Shown here: one piece after another, positions 53,768-62,772 of the stretch
Numbering within the stretch: position 1 is the stretch's first letter
Layout: every line of letters begins with the position of its first letter
Assembly (NCBI GenBank): GCA_902826215.1
Contig: CADEDY010000002.1
Span: 124,001 to 188,000, forward strand
DNA length: 64,000 bases
Direction: 5' to 3'
Origin: an uncultured Bacteroidota bacterium
Lineage (GTDB): Bacteria > Bacteroidota > Bacteroidia > Flavobacteriales_F > PHOS-HE28
The notes under the pieces: model-generated
Databases searched by the model: none
Told to the model about the DNA's origin: nothing
The model's input: the letters and a program-made list of their open reading frames with translations, nothing else
Program-made: the position numbers and the translations under genes

Positions 53768-55555
53768 TCATTTCCGCTCGAAGACCTGCACCCGTAGATC
53801 GTCGATGAGGTGCGCACCGCCGTGCTGGTTCCAGACGTACACCTTCATCCTGTCGTTCACGGAGCGCACTTCCGGCGTGATGTATTCCACGGTCGCGGTC
53901 ACCCAAGTGTTCCATGTTCCCGGAGGTATGGACCAAGCGACGGCTTTGTACTTGTACGCGGCATTGTCGTGCTGGAAGCTCACCACGATGCTGGGCGGAG
54001 CTTGGGTCGTATCTCCCACCCACAGCCGGGCCGTTGTGCGGATCCATGCATGATCCGTCCAGGTAAGATCCTTGTACGGCACGTCTGGCCCAGGACTGAA
54101 CGGACTTTTTGCGGTGAGCAGTAGTACGCTGTCGGGTCTATCGTCGAACCGATCCATGAACAGGTCTCTGCCGTTGTACCGTTCCTCATCGGTGAAGTGC
54201 TCTACCTGCGTGAGCGGGCGCTGTACGAGTAGCAGTTCCTCAGCATTCGATGGCGGTGCGGTGCGACCGAGAACGGCCATGAAATACGGTCTCGTCATGC
54301 GCTCCTTGCTGAGGATGCCCTGTGACCATTGCCAGGTCTGGAAGAGATTCAGAAGGATCGCCGTGCCGAGGCCGATCAGCATCGGAACGCGCACCCACTT
54401 CCTCGACCATAAAGTTCGTAGGAATATGCCAAGCGGGATAGCAAGCAATGGATAGGTGGGCACCATGCTCCTTGCGCTGAAGCTGCCACCAGCGTACCAC
54501 CAACAGCTCCAACTGGAGACCACCCAGAGGTCGGTGATCAAGAAAATGGCGATGGCCCATGCAGCGGCCGGTAGTCGTCTCCAAAGCAACGGAATGCCAC
54601 AGATGGCAAGGAGCATCAGCGGCGTGTAGATGAACCACCCCTTCCGGAAACTGACGAGGTAGGGCCAGGTGTGCGGTTCCGTGAAGTCGAAGCCTTCCCC
54701 TGGGTTCACGTATGAATAGAACACCCACTGCCCGGTGACGCTCTTCCAATAGATGAGCTGTGGAAGGGTGGCCATCAGGAATGCAACTCCTGCAAGGCCG
54801 ATATGCCCCGGATGTTGATTGATGCATTTCCACTTGGAGGTGCGATCAGTTGCACTTCCAAGTCCCCAGAGCAGGGGGATCAACGCACACACCAATTCCG
54901 AAGGCCGTACCAAGGTGATGAAGCCGACCAACCCGCCGATCCACAAGGAGCGAGAAGTGGACGGCGATCGGTGCCACTGGATGGTCACTAGGATCAGTCC
55001 GGCGTAAAGGGTGAACAGGAACGAATGGGTGAGGAGTGTCCCATCCCACGCCGTGAGTTGGAAATAGTTGGTGCCCAAGGCGATGAGAACGAGCAGCAAA
55101 GCCGTCCATCGATCAGGGAAATAATGAAGCAGGATCCGTCGGAAGAGGAAGAGGCTGAAGAGAGCAAAGGCCAAGCAACCGATCGTAATGCTCACTTGGT
55201 ACGGTGCCGAGAAACCATCCGATGGGTAGCCCAACGGCCCGGCCAGCGCATGTGCGATGAAGAAGAATGGCGCATACATCACGGCCATCCCCGAGCTGTA
55301 CTTGATCACCCGGCTGCCATTCGGGCCGTCGACCAATTGATAGAGCGTGGACGACGGTTCGTACGTGGTCATCACTTCGTCCAACCAAGCCGGGTCATGG
55401 AGCCCGATATCGTCATGGATGAAGGTGGCCGGCAGATAGAGGTAATAGCCGAAGACATCCCAGGTAAGCACGTCGCGCTTCGGCGCGGACCAGCGTGCCG
55501 CAACGATCAACAAGACCATGGCCCAAAGGACCAAGCGTGATTCCCTGCCGGACAT
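53768..55555 (-). CDS. Polytopic GT-C-like membrane protein with extracytoplasmic C-terminus
   Basis: A 595-residue membrane protein with about 10-11 helices up to residue 410 and then a soluble, beta-rich 180-residue domain. DVLTWDVFGYYLYLPATFIHDDIG provides the acidic first-loop residues expected of GT-C enzymes, and HTWPYLVSFRKGWFIYTPL and WSCWWYAGGSFSARSMVPTYPLLAIPLG are typical of glycosyltransferase-family-39-like proteins. The C-terminal part (VWNQHGGAHLIDDLRVQVF) resembles a jelly-roll carbohydrate-binding fold. Substrate unknown. Its promoter box ends 4 nt from the ATG. Confidence 0.78.
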   Translation of the reverse strand: MSGRESRLVLWAMVLLIVAARWSAPKRDVLTWDVFGYYLYLPATFIHDDIGLHDPAWLDEVMTTYEPSSTLYQLVDGPNGSRVIKYSSGMAVMYAPFFFIAHALAGPLGYPSDGFSAPYQVSITIGCLAFALFSLFLFRRILLHYFPDRWTALLLVLIALGTNYFQLTAWDGTLLTHSFLFTLYAGLILVTIQWHRSPSTSRSLWIGGLVGFITLVRPSELVCALIPLLWGLGSATDRTSKWKCINQHPGHIGLAGVAFLMATLPQLIYWKSVTGQWVFYSYVNPGEGFDFTEPHTWPYLVSFRKGWFIYTPLMLLAICGIPLLWRRLPAAAWAIAIFLITDLWVVSSWSCWWYAGGSFSARSMVPTYPLLAIPLGIFLRTLWSRKWVRVPMLIGLGTAILLNLFQTWQWSQGILSKERMTRPYFMAVLGRTAPPSNAEELLLVQRPLTQVEHFTDEERYNGRDLFMDRFDDRPDSVLLLTAKSPFSPGPDVPYKDLTWTDHAWIRTTARLWVGDTTQAPPSIVVSFQHDNAAYKYKAVAWSIPPGTWNTWVTATVEYITPEVRSVNDRMKVYVWNQHGGAHLIDDLRVQVFERK

Positions 55556-55559
55556 GGCA

Positions 55560-55567
55560 GAAAGATA
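55560..55567 (-). promoter_or_regulatory. Candidate leaderless promoter of the 595-residue membrane protein
   Basis: TATCTTTC on the minus strand, one base off TAnnTTTG, is followed by 4 nt (TGCC) and the ATG at 55555. It lies in the 33-nt gap after the start of that gene and the accC stop. Confidence 0.4.
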
Positions 55568-55588
55568 GATGCGAACCAGAAGGCCTAT

Positions 55589-56935
55589 CTACCCCGGCTT
55601 CTTGATCTCGAAATCCTCCAAGAACTTGGTAGTGAAGACGCCCTTGCGGAACTGTTCGTTCTGCATCAGCTGCAAGTGGAATGGGATGGTCGTGTTCACG
55701 CCTTCGATGACGTACTCGCTCAAGGCGCGCTCCATTTTGGTGATCGCCTCTTCGCGCGTTTGGGCGCTCACGATCAATTTGCCGATCATGCTGTCGTAGT
55801 TCGGTGGGATCGTGTAGCCTGCGTACACGTGGGTGTCCACGCGCACACCGTGCCCTCCCGGACTGTGATAGCTGGTGATCTTGCCCGGTGATGGACGGAA
55901 GTCGTTGAAGGGATCCTCCGCATTGATGCGGCACTGGATACTGTGGCGCGTGGGTTCGTAGTTCAAACCACTGATCGGGATGCCCGCTGCGATCTTGATC
56001 TGTTCGCGGATCAGGTCGTAGTCGATCACCTCTTCCGTAATGGTATGTTCCACCTGGATCCGGGTGTTCATCTCCATGAAGTAGAAGTTGCGGTCCTTGT
56101 CCACCAAGAATTCCACGGTGCCGACCCCTTCGTAGTTCACGCTCGCCGCTGCCTTGATCGCCGCTTCGCCCATCTTCTTTCGCAAGGCCTTCGTCATGAA
56201 CGGCGACGGCGTTTCCTCCACCAGCTTCTGGTGACGACGTTGGATGCTGCAGTCGCGCTCGCTCATGTGGCAGAACGTGCCGTACTGGTCGCCTGCGATC
56301 TGGATCTCGATGTGGCGTGGCTCCAGGATGTACTTCTCCATGTACATGCCCGCATTGCCGAAGGCGGCACCCGCCTCCTGGCTTGCCTTCTCGAAGGCTT
56401 CTTGGAACTCTTCTTCTTTCCAAACGAGGCGCATGCCTTTACCACCGCCACCGGCCGTGGCTTTCAGGATCACGGGATAGCCGATCTTCTTAGCCTCCTT
56501 CTTCGCGACGGCGAGGTCCGTGACCAGACCTTCCGTGCCTGGCACGCAGGGAACGCCCGCAGCGATCATCGTACTCTTGGCCGTGGCCTTGTCGCCCATC
56601 GCCTCGATCTGTTCGGGCAGGGCGCCGATGAACTTGATGTTGTGCTGCTGGCAGAGCTTGCTGAACTTCGCGTTCTCGCTCAGGAATCCATAGCCCGGGT
56701 GGATCGCATCCGCGTTGGTGATCTCTGCCGCAGCGATGATGCGCACCATGTTCAGGTAGCTCTCTTTGCTAGGCGGCGGGCCGATACAAACAGCTTCGTC
56801 CGCGAAGCGCACATGGAGGCTTTCCTTGTCGGCGGTGCTGTATACGGCCACCGTCTTTATACCCATCTCACGACAGGTGCGGATCACGCGCAGGGCGATC
56901 TCGCCGCGGTTGGCGATGAGGATCTTCTTGAACAT
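55589..56935 (-). CDS. accC: Acetyl-CoA carboxylase biotin carboxylase subunit
   Basis: A 448-residue ATP-grasp enzyme that carboxylates the biotin on AccB, the first half-reaction of malonyl-CoA synthesis. [32 protein letters not shown] (ATP loop), and [18 protein letters not shown] with the metal-binding acidic residues and the catalytic Arg of the RIQVEH type are present. It lies 9 nt after accB. No carboxyltransferase gene is in the window. Confidence 0.97.
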   Translation of the reverse strand: MFKKILIANRGEIALRVIRTCREMGIKTVAVYSTADKESLHVRFADEAVCIGPPPSKESYLNMVRIIAAAEITNADAIHPGYGFLSENAKFSKLCQQHNIKFIGALPEQIEAMGDKATAKSTMIAAGVPCVPGTEGLVTDLAVAKKEAKKIGYPVILKATAGGGGKGMRLVWKEEEFQEAFEKASQEAGAAFGNAGMYMEKYILEPRHIEIQIAGDQYGTFCHMSERDCSIQRRHQKLVEETPSPFMTKALRKKMGEAAIKAAASVNYEGVGTVEFLVDKDRNFYFMEMNTRIQVEHTITEEVIDYDLIREQIKIAAGIPISGLNYEPTRHSIQCRINAEDPFNDFRPSPGKITSYHSPGGHGVRVDTHVYAGYTIPPNYDSMIGKLIVSAQTREEAITKMERALSEYVIEGVNTTIPFHLQLMQNEQFRKGVFTTKFLEDFEIKKPG

Positions 56936-56944
56936 GGCCGTAGG

Positions 56945-57448
56945 TTAGGATGGATCCACCAAGAACAGTGGCTGGTCGTACTCAACAGGCTTGGCATCGT
57001 CCACCAACACCTTCACGATCTTGCCGGTCACGTCGCTCTCGATCTCGTTGAAGAGCTTCATGGCCTCGATGATGCAGATGGGCTTGCCCGGCTTCACTTC
57101 GTCGCCCACGTTCACGAACACCGGTTTACCGGGTCCTGCGGAACGGTAGAAGGTGCCGATCATCGGCGCCTTGATGGTGATGTACTTGGCATCGGTGGCT
57201 GGAGCTGCAGCAGGAGTAGCGGCGGCTACAGCAGCAGGAGCGACTGCCACAGGGGCGGCTGCAGGAAGTGGTGCAGGGGCCGCAGCGGTGATCACTTGCA
57301 CTTCCTTCTTGCTTGAAGGGGTCTTGATCGTGATCTTGAAGTCCTTCTGCTCGATCTCCACTTCGCTTACGCCACTCTTGGCAACGAATTTGATCAAGTC
57401 CTGGATCTGCGTAAGGTTCATCGGTTGAGGCGCTTTGTTAGCGGACAT
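56945..57448 (-). CDS. accB: Acetyl-CoA carboxylase biotin carboxyl carrier protein
   Basis: A 167-residue carrier. Residues 1-50 include the N-terminal region of AccB (LTQIQDLIKFVAKSGVSEVEIEQKDFKITIK), a flexible Ala/Pro hinge follows (about 58-90) and the biotinyl domain ends the protein with the biotinylated Lys in IEAMKLFNEIE. The start at 57448 (MSANKAPQ) is preferred to an upstream start at 57544, whose extra residues do not resemble the family. TACCTTCG, one base off the -7 consensus, ends 6 nt before this ATG. Confidence 0.96.
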   Translation of the reverse strand: MSANKAPQPMNLTQIQDLIKFVAKSGVSEVEIEQKDFKITIKTPSSKKEVQVITAAAPAPLPAAAPVAVAPAAVAAATPAAAPATDAKYITIKAPMIGTFYRSAGPGKPVFVNVGDEVKPGKPICIIEAMKLFNEIESDVTGKIVKVLVDDAKPVEYDQPLFLVDPS

Positions 57449-57573
57449 GGCTGGCGAAGGTAGGGAAGGATGTGTTTTTCGACGGATGGCCCAAAAGCCT
57501 TTGGTAAAGTGTTGGCGAACAGGGGAATACACGACCGCTTTCACCTCGTTCGGGCAGGCTTATGGCATCAAGT

Positions 57574-58566
57574 TCAGCTTCCATACGCCCACTTGAGCCA
57601 GATCGCCCCCCACGTGAATCCGCCGCCGAATGCCGAGAGGATCACGTTGTCGCCCTTCTTCAAACGCGATTCCCATTCCCACAAACACAGCGGAATGGTG
57701 CCGCTCGTGGTGTTGCCGTATTTCTCGATGTTCACCATCACCTTGCTGTCGTCCAGCCCCATCCGGTTCGCAGTGGCGTCAATGATGCGCTTGTTGGCCT
57801 GATGGGGTACCAGCCAGGCTACGTCGTCCGCGGTCAGGCCGTTCTTCTCCATGATCTCGGCGCTCACATCGGCCATGTTCGTGACAGCGAATTTGAAGAC
57901 CGCCTTGCCTTCCTGATAGACGTAGTGCTCCTTCCGCTCAACGGTTCGCTCGGTACTGGGGCGCATCGACCCGCCGGCCTTCTGGTGCAGGTGTTGGCAA
58001 CCGCTACCGTCGCTGCGCAGGATCGTATCCATCACTCCTACGTCCTCCATGGTGGGCTCCAACAGCACCGCCCCGCAACCGTCACCGAAAATGATGCACG
58101 TGGTGCGGTCCTCGTAGTCGATGATGCTCGACATCTTATCGCCGCCCACGACAACCACTTTCTTGTGCTTGCCGCTTTCGATGAACTGACTGCCCGTGCT
58201 CAATGCATAGAGGAATCCGCTGCACGCCGCCATCAGATCGAAGCCCCAAGCGTTCTTGGCGCCGATCGCATCACAGATGATGTTGGCGGTTGCAGGGAAC
58301 ACGCGATCGGGTGTCACCGTCGCCACGATCATCAGGTCGATCTCGTCAGCTCCGATGCCGCGCTTCTTCAACAGACCGTTCACCGCTTCGACCGCCATGA
58401 CGCTGAGGCCCTGGTCCTTGCCGGTCTGGATCCGTCGCTCGGTGATACCGGTGCGCTCGGTGATCCAGGCATCGCTGGTCTCCACCATGGTCTCGAGCAC
58501 TTTGTTGCTCAGTTTGAATTCCGGTACATATCCATTCACGGCGGTGATGGCGGCGCGGGTCTTCAT
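57574..58566 (-). CDS. fabH: Beta-ketoacyl-ACP synthase III
   Basis: A 330-residue thiolase-fold enzyme that starts fatty acid synthesis by condensing an acyl-CoA with malonyl-ACP. The triad is complete: Cys115 in [10 protein letters not shown], His in [11 protein letters not shown] and Asn in [10 protein letters not shown]. It precedes accB and accC on the same strand, linking malonyl-CoA supply with initiation. The usual plsX/rpmF neighbours do not lie upstream; instead a divergent CotH-kinase gene does. Confidence 0.97.
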   Translation of the reverse strand: MKTRAAITAVNGYVPEFKLSNKVLETMVETSDAWITERTGITERRIQTGKDQGLSVMAVEAVNGLLKKRGIGADEIDLMIVATVTPDRVFPATANIICDAIGAKNAWGFDLMAACSGFLYALSTGSQFIESGKHKKVVVVGGDKMSSIIDYEDRTTCIIFGDGCGAVLLEPTMEDVGVMDTILRSDGSGCQHLHQKAGGSMRPSTERTVERKEHYVYQEGKAVFKFAVTNMADVSAEIMEKNGLTADDVAWLVPHQANKRIIDATANRMGLDDSKVMVNIEKYGNTTSGTIPLCLWEWESRLKKGDNVILSAFGGGFTWGAIWLKWAYGS

Positions 58567-58701
58567 GGGTCGAGGCGTTGTTCTCTAGCGGCCTCCGGGA
58601 GCGATGGATACCCGTGGTATGGTCCGAAAGAGGGTGCCAAGGTATTCATCGGTGCGATCCACCTCAATGGTGCATGGGGTCTTCGGCAGATCGGAGCCGC
58701 C

Positions 58702-58709
58702 TACTTTTG
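58702..58709 (+). promoter_or_regulatory. Candidate leaderless promoter of the CotH-kinase gene
   Basis: TACTTTTG on the plus strand fits TAnnTTTG exactly and is followed after 4 nt (GTCC) by the GTG at 58714. The box supports GTG as the start. No TTG stands at -33. Confidence 0.5.
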
Positions 58710-58713
58710 GTCC

Positions 58714-60792
58714 GTGCGGTTGCTTGTGCTCTTCGTTGCATTCGGTCTTGCGGAATGGAGTTCTGCGCAGTCCTCTGTTGTCATCAACGAACTGCAGGGA
58801 GCCAACCGGAATACCGTCATCCAAGCGGATGGCAGCACACCTGATTGGATCGAACTGTACAACACGGGTGATAGCCTGATCGATCTTGCAGGGATGCGTT
58901 TTTCCGTGGTCGGAAGAATGCATGTTCTGGAGGCACAGCTCTCCATTGCACCAAAGGAGCACCTCCTGCTTTGGTTCGATGGCCATCCCGAACGGGGTCC
59001 ACAGCATGTGGGGTTCACCTTACCGCGCAAAGGCGGGACCTTGCTGCTGATCGCCGCCGACGGGGTGAACATGCTTGATGTCTTCACCTATCCGGCCATG
59101 GCCGGTGACCTCAGCATCGGTCGTTTGCAGGATGGCAGTGCGGCATGGACCTACTTCGAATGCCCAACGCCGGGCAAGCCGAACAACGGAGAGCTGGAAC
59201 TGCATGGCCGAACGTTGACGCCGGGGATCGACAGCTCCCGCACCGCGCATTCCGATACACGCGAAGTGGCACTTCTTGCTGAGCACGCGGATCGTATTCG
59301 GTACACCACCGACGGCACGGAGCCGACCTTGATCAACGGTTCCGACTATACCGGACCGATCACCTTCGACCGTGATCTGGTGATCCGCGCTCGTGCCTAT
59401 TCATCCACCGCGCTGCCGAGCAAGGAGTTCTGTTCCACCTACAACATGGAAGGCCTCGCGGATGTCGGAATCACCATCGCCATGGACCAGGAAGGCCTTT
59501 CGGATGACAGCATCGGCATCAATGTGGAAGGCGCGTTGGCCAACTTCAGCAGACGCGGCCGTGATTGGGAACGGCTGGCCATGGTGAAGTTCAATGGCAC
59601 AACGGATGTGCCCATCCCCATCGGGATCAGTATCCACGGTAGCGGATCGCGAAGCCTGCCGAAAAGGTCCTTCAAGCTGCACGCACGCGACCGATACGAT
59701 AGTCCGGTGAAGGGACTGCGCCTTTCGGGGGAAGAGCATTTCCAGGAAGGTATCCTGCGGGCCGATGCTGGGGCCCACACATTCTTGCGAAATCGTTTCA
59801 TGGAATGTTTGGTACTGTCCAATGACCTGCATGTGGATGTACAACCTTCTATTCCCGTGCCGCTGTACCTGAACGGTCGATATTGGGGACTCTACCGTTG
59901 GATGCCCCCCAAGGACAAGCAATGGCTGGAGCGAATCAGTGGCAGTGAAGCAGTGGATGTGCTCGAAGGACCTGCTGCGGTCGTGCGCTCGGGTAGCGAT
60001 TCCCATTTCAAACCGGCGATGGCCCAGCTCTTCGGCGGTGCACCGTTGGATAGTATCGCCGCGCACATCGATGTAGCCAACCTGATCGACCTCGCCTGCC
60101 TGGATCTGTACACGGGTCGGGCAGATCATGACCTCAATGTGCGCTGCTATCGGCCTCGCTTGGCGGATGGTCGTTGGAGGTGGGTGCTTTACGATATGGA
60201 CCTGTGGGCGCCGGCCGGGGAGAACAGCGTGGAGCGCATGGCTTCGGCTTCCGGCTCAGAAACCCCGTACATCCCACAACTCTTGCATCAACACGAACTG
60301 CGGAACGCCCTACTGGCCCGCATGACGGCCTTGCTCGCAACGGCTTTGTCCCCTGCGAAAGCACAGCGGTTGGCCGACAGCGTGTACGACGCATCCTGCG
60401 AGGAACTGGTCGCTGATCACGAGCGCTGGCAGCCGGAAATGGATCGGCCGGATCCAGAAGCGTGTCACGAGGCACTCGCGACATTCATCCAGCAGCGCCC
60501 CACTGACCTGATCTCCTTCCTCAGCGAACGAACAGGCCTTCGAACACGCTCTGTAACGATCGAAGTGCCATCGGTCGAACGCGGCGCCATGCTCCTCGAA
60601 GGATTACGCTTGCCTTCGGGAACACAACGTATCATCTGTTTCGAAGACGTTCTGCTGGATGTGGAAGTGGTTCCGGTTGAGGGCCAGAGCCTACTGAGTT
60701 GGCGAGGTGCCGATGGCGCCGGAACCAAAGTGACGATCGATCCGGAGCATACGCGGACCTTGCGGCCGAACCTCGTTCCTGCCGTGCCGTGA
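58714..60792 (+). CDS. Secreted lamin-tail / CotH-kinase protein
   Basis: A 692-residue exported protein from a GTG that opens the signal peptide RLLVLFVAFGLAEWSSAQ. Order of domains: lamin-tail domain (SSVVINELQGAN to about residue 140), a chitobiase/FN3-like module with IRYTTDGTEPT near 195-205, then a CotH protein-kinase-like domain (about 245-600: GISIHGSGSRSLPKRSFKLHARDRYD, DLYTGRADHDLNVRCYRP, WRWVLYDMDLWAPAG). CotH proteins of spore formers are atypical kinases; outside them such LTD-CotH proteins are common but uncharacterised. I see no clear T9SS sorting domain at its end. The frame stays open upstream over fabH, but that is antisense and lacks an ATG nearby. Confidence 0.87.
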   Translation: MRLLVLFVAFGLAEWSSAQSSVVINELQGANRNTVIQADGSTPDWIELYNTGDSLIDLAGMRFSVVGRMHVLEAQLSIAPKEHLLLWFDGHPERGPQHVGFTLPRKGGTLLLIAADGVNMLDVFTYPAMAGDLSIGRLQDGSAAWTYFECPTPGKPNNGELELHGRTLTPGIDSSRTAHSDTREVALLAEHADRIRYTTDGTEPTLINGSDYTGPITFDRDLVIRARAYSSTALPSKEFCSTYNMEGLADVGITIAMDQEGLSDDSIGINVEGALANFSRRGRDWERLAMVKFNGTTDVPIPIGISIHGSGSRSLPKRSFKLHARDRYDSPVKGLRLSGEEHFQEGILRADAGAHTFLRNRFMECLVLSNDLHVDVQPSIPVPLYLNGRYWGLYRWMPPKDKQWLERISGSEAVDVLEGPAAVVRSGSDSHFKPAMAQLFGGAPLDSIAAHIDVANLIDLACLDLYTGRADHDLNVRCYRPRLADGRWRWVLYDMDLWAPAGENSVERMASASGSETPYIPQLLHQHELRNALLARMTALLATALSPAKAQRLADSVYDASCEELVADHERWQPEMDRPDPEACHEALATFIQQRPTDLISFLSERTGLRTRSVTIEVPSVERGAMLLEGLRLPSGTQRIICFEDVLLDVEVVPVEGQSLLSWRGADGAGTKVTIDPEHTRTLRPNLVPAVP

Positions 60793-61482
60793 TCAGGCCA
60801 GGACAGCCTGCAACAACGAAGTGAAGAGTGACTTGCCGTCGGTATTTCCCAAGCGCTCATCGGCGGCGCGCTCAGGATGCGGCATCATGCCGAACACATT
60901 GCGCTCCTTGTTGCAAACGCCCGCGATGTTCTCCTTGCTGCCATTGGGGTTCGCTGTATCCAGCACACGACTTTCGGCATCGCAATAGCGGAAGAGCACT
61001 TGGTCATTGTCCTTCAGGGCCTTCAACGTGGCCGCATCGGCATGGTAGCGTCCTTCGCCATGAGCGATAGGGATCTTCAGGGCTTTATCCGGAACCGCAT
61101 TCGTCAGCGCCGTTCGCTTGGTCGCAGAACGGATCCATGTATTCCGTGCAATGAATTTCTGCCCCTCGTTGTGCAGCAGTGCCCCCGGAACAAGGCCTGC
61201 TTCGCAGAGCACTTGGAATCCATTGCAGACGCCGAAAACGAGCCCGCCTTTCTTGGCATGGGCCGCCACTTCCTGCATGATCGGCGAGAACCGCGCAATG
61301 GCACCGCTTCGCAGGTAATCACCGAAGGAAAAGCCACCGGGCAACACCACCATATCCACCCCTTTCAGATCGTGATCCTTGTGCAACAAGCGCTCCACGG
61401 GTTGTCCCATGACCGTGCCCAGCACGTGGATCATGTCCTCATCACAATTGGAACCGGGGAAGATGACAACGCCGAATTTCAT
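60793..61482 (-). CDS. purQ: Phosphoribosylformylglycinamidine synthase subunit PurQ
   Basis: A 229-residue class I glutamine amidotransferase that supplies ammonia for the FGAM synthase step of purine synthesis. The nucleophile Cys86 in FGVCNGFQVL and the His-Glu pair in MMPHPERA are present. The ATG at 61482 (MKFGVVIFPGSNCDED) is the family start; an upstream start at 61539 would add 19 residues. Its stop codon forms a TGATCA palindrome with that of the CotH gene. A separate purL is not in the window. Confidence 0.96.
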   Translation of the reverse strand: MKFGVVIFPGSNCDEDMIHVLGTVMGQPVERLLHKDHDLKGVDMVVLPGGFSFGDYLRSGAIARFSPIMQEVAAHAKKGGLVFGVCNGFQVLCEAGLVPGALLHNEGQKFIARNTWIRSATKRTALTNAVPDKALKIPIAHGEGRYHADAATLKALKDNDQVLFRYCDAESRVLDTANPNGSKENIAGVCNKERNVFGMMPHPERAADERLGNTDGKSLFTSLLQAVLA

Positions 61483-61569
61483 GGATCGATCGCTTGGAAT
61501 TGGTCCTTGGAGCGATGGCGCGAAGGTAGTCCCTTGCAAGGGCTCCGCTCAAGATGCGACCATGGAAGG

Positions 61570-62547
61570 TCAACCATATTGCTGCCACACCGCCAAGACG
61601 ATCAAGCTGAACACCGCCAGTTCGGTGAGCCATGGCCTGCGCGTACCGAGGAAGGCATACACGAAAAGCATGGAAAGCGGCACCGCTGCAAGTACTGCAG
61701 GCGTGCGATGGCTGAGCACGGAGACGAGAAGGATCAGAACGCCCAATGCTGCGGTGAAGGCGAGGAATGCGCTGCGCACGTTCTGCATGCGCACGACACC
61801 GCGATTGTATTGGTCGGCGAATTGGTAGAGCGCGACCAAAAGGATGGCGGAACCGATGATGAGCCGGGTGATGCCTTGCGCAGAGGAGCCCGTGAATCCT
61901 GCGGTGGTCGAGCCTACGACGGTATACAGCGGCCGCCAATGATCCACATCGAACAGGAGGAGCGTGCCCCAAGCCAGGTAGAACACGACGATGACGCCGA
62001 CCAGTGGAACGAGGTACTCACGCCATTGGAACGGGCGGATCACAGAGACGGAGGCCCAAACGACCACGACCAGAAAGGCATACGGCACGTAGAACATCGA
62101 AGCCAGACCAAGTAGGATACCTGCGTCGAAAAGCCTCGCCAGTGCTGGTCCTCCGCTGTTCATGCTCCAGGTACGCCGCATTGCGAAGACCACGAAGGGC
62201 ATGCCGAGCAGGGACGGACCAAGTGCGCCAGGGCTGGAAAGCACCGCCAAGCATACCGGAAAAAGCAGGACGGGCAAGTGGTTCCGGCGATCCACGAGCT
62301 CGCACTCGTTCATCAACACCGTGATCTGGATCGCGAGGATCCCGATGGTAAGGATGTGGACCAAAGCGAAACCTCGGGGGGCATTGCTGAACCAAGCGTT
62401 CAAGATGCTTTGGAACGGCATGGCATCCGATACGAGTACGGGCGCCGCACGGAAGTGGCCGAGGAAGAGCGCGGGAAGCAGTACCAGCAAAGCGATAAGT
62501 ACGCCGGGTTGGTTGCTGCGGAAGAGGTGAGTGAGCATACTGGACAA
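61570..62547 (-). CDS. Polytopic membrane protein, DUF6427-like
   Basis: A 325-residue protein with about nine hydrophobic helices and short loops. FRSNQPGVLIALLVLLPALFLGHF at the start resembles the DUF6427 proteins of flavobacteria, which share its length and lie next to the same small gene and purD. No catalytic motif is visible; the function is unknown. An alternative ATG at 62538 would remove three residues. It diverges from the 59-residue gene. Confidence 0.75.
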   Translation of the reverse strand: MSSMLTHLFRSNQPGVLIALLVLLPALFLGHFRAAPVLVSDAMPFQSILNAWFSNAPRGFALVHILTIGILAIQITVLMNECELVDRRNHLPVLLFPVCLAVLSSPGALGPSLLGMPFVVFAMRRTWSMNSGGPALARLFDAGILLGLASMFYVPYAFLVVVVWASVSVIRPFQWREYLVPLVGVIVVFYLAWGTLLLFDVDHWRPLYTVVGSTTAGFTGSSAQGITRLIIGSAILLVALYQFADQYNRGVVRMQNVRSAFLAFTAALGVLILLVSVLSHRTPAVLAAVPLSMLFVYAFLGTRRPWLTELAVFSLIVLAVWQQYG

Positions 62548-62565
62548 TGGATCCGGTCAGCGATC

Positions 62566-62573
62566 TATCTTTG
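62566..62573 (+). promoter_or_regulatory. -7 box of the 59-residue gene
   Basis: TATCTTTG on the plus strand matches TAnnTTTG exactly, 19 nt upstream of the ATG at 62593. It supports this start over longer readings through the DUF6427-like gene. Confidence 0.5.
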
Positions 62574-62592
62574 GCCGGTCAAGCCCGAAAAC

Positions 62593-62772
62593 ATGCAGCA
62601 GATCTCCTTTGCCATCGGTCATTTCCTTGAGGACACCTTCAAGATCCTTTCCGCCATGGGCTGGATGCCGGTGATCGGGATCTCCATTGTACTGGGTCTA
62701 GGGTTCCTTTATTGGATGAACCTACAGGCCAAATACAGCCGCAAGGCCCAGAAGGACGGCACCCTTATTTAA
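62593..62772 (+). CDS. Small single-helix membrane protein, DUF6341-like
   Basis: A 59-residue protein beginning MQQISFAIGHFLEDTFKIL with one membrane helix (about 24-43, PVIGISIVLGLGFLYWM) and a basic cytosolic tail (KYSRKAQKDGTLI). Flavobacteria carry a similar small protein (DUF6341) between purD and the DUF6427 gene, which matches this position. The 3' end overlaps the purD end by 8 bp on the opposite strand. No function is known. Confidence 0.72.
   Translation: MQQISFAIGHFLEDTFKILSAMGWMPVIGISIVLGLGFLYWMNLQAKYSRKAQKDGTLI

Noticed and set aside
57562-58713. Upstream extension of the CotH-kinase gene over fabH, giving 1076 residues
   Set aside because: The extra 384 codons are antisense to fabH and resemble no protein; a signal peptide and -7 box mark the GTG at 58714 as the start.
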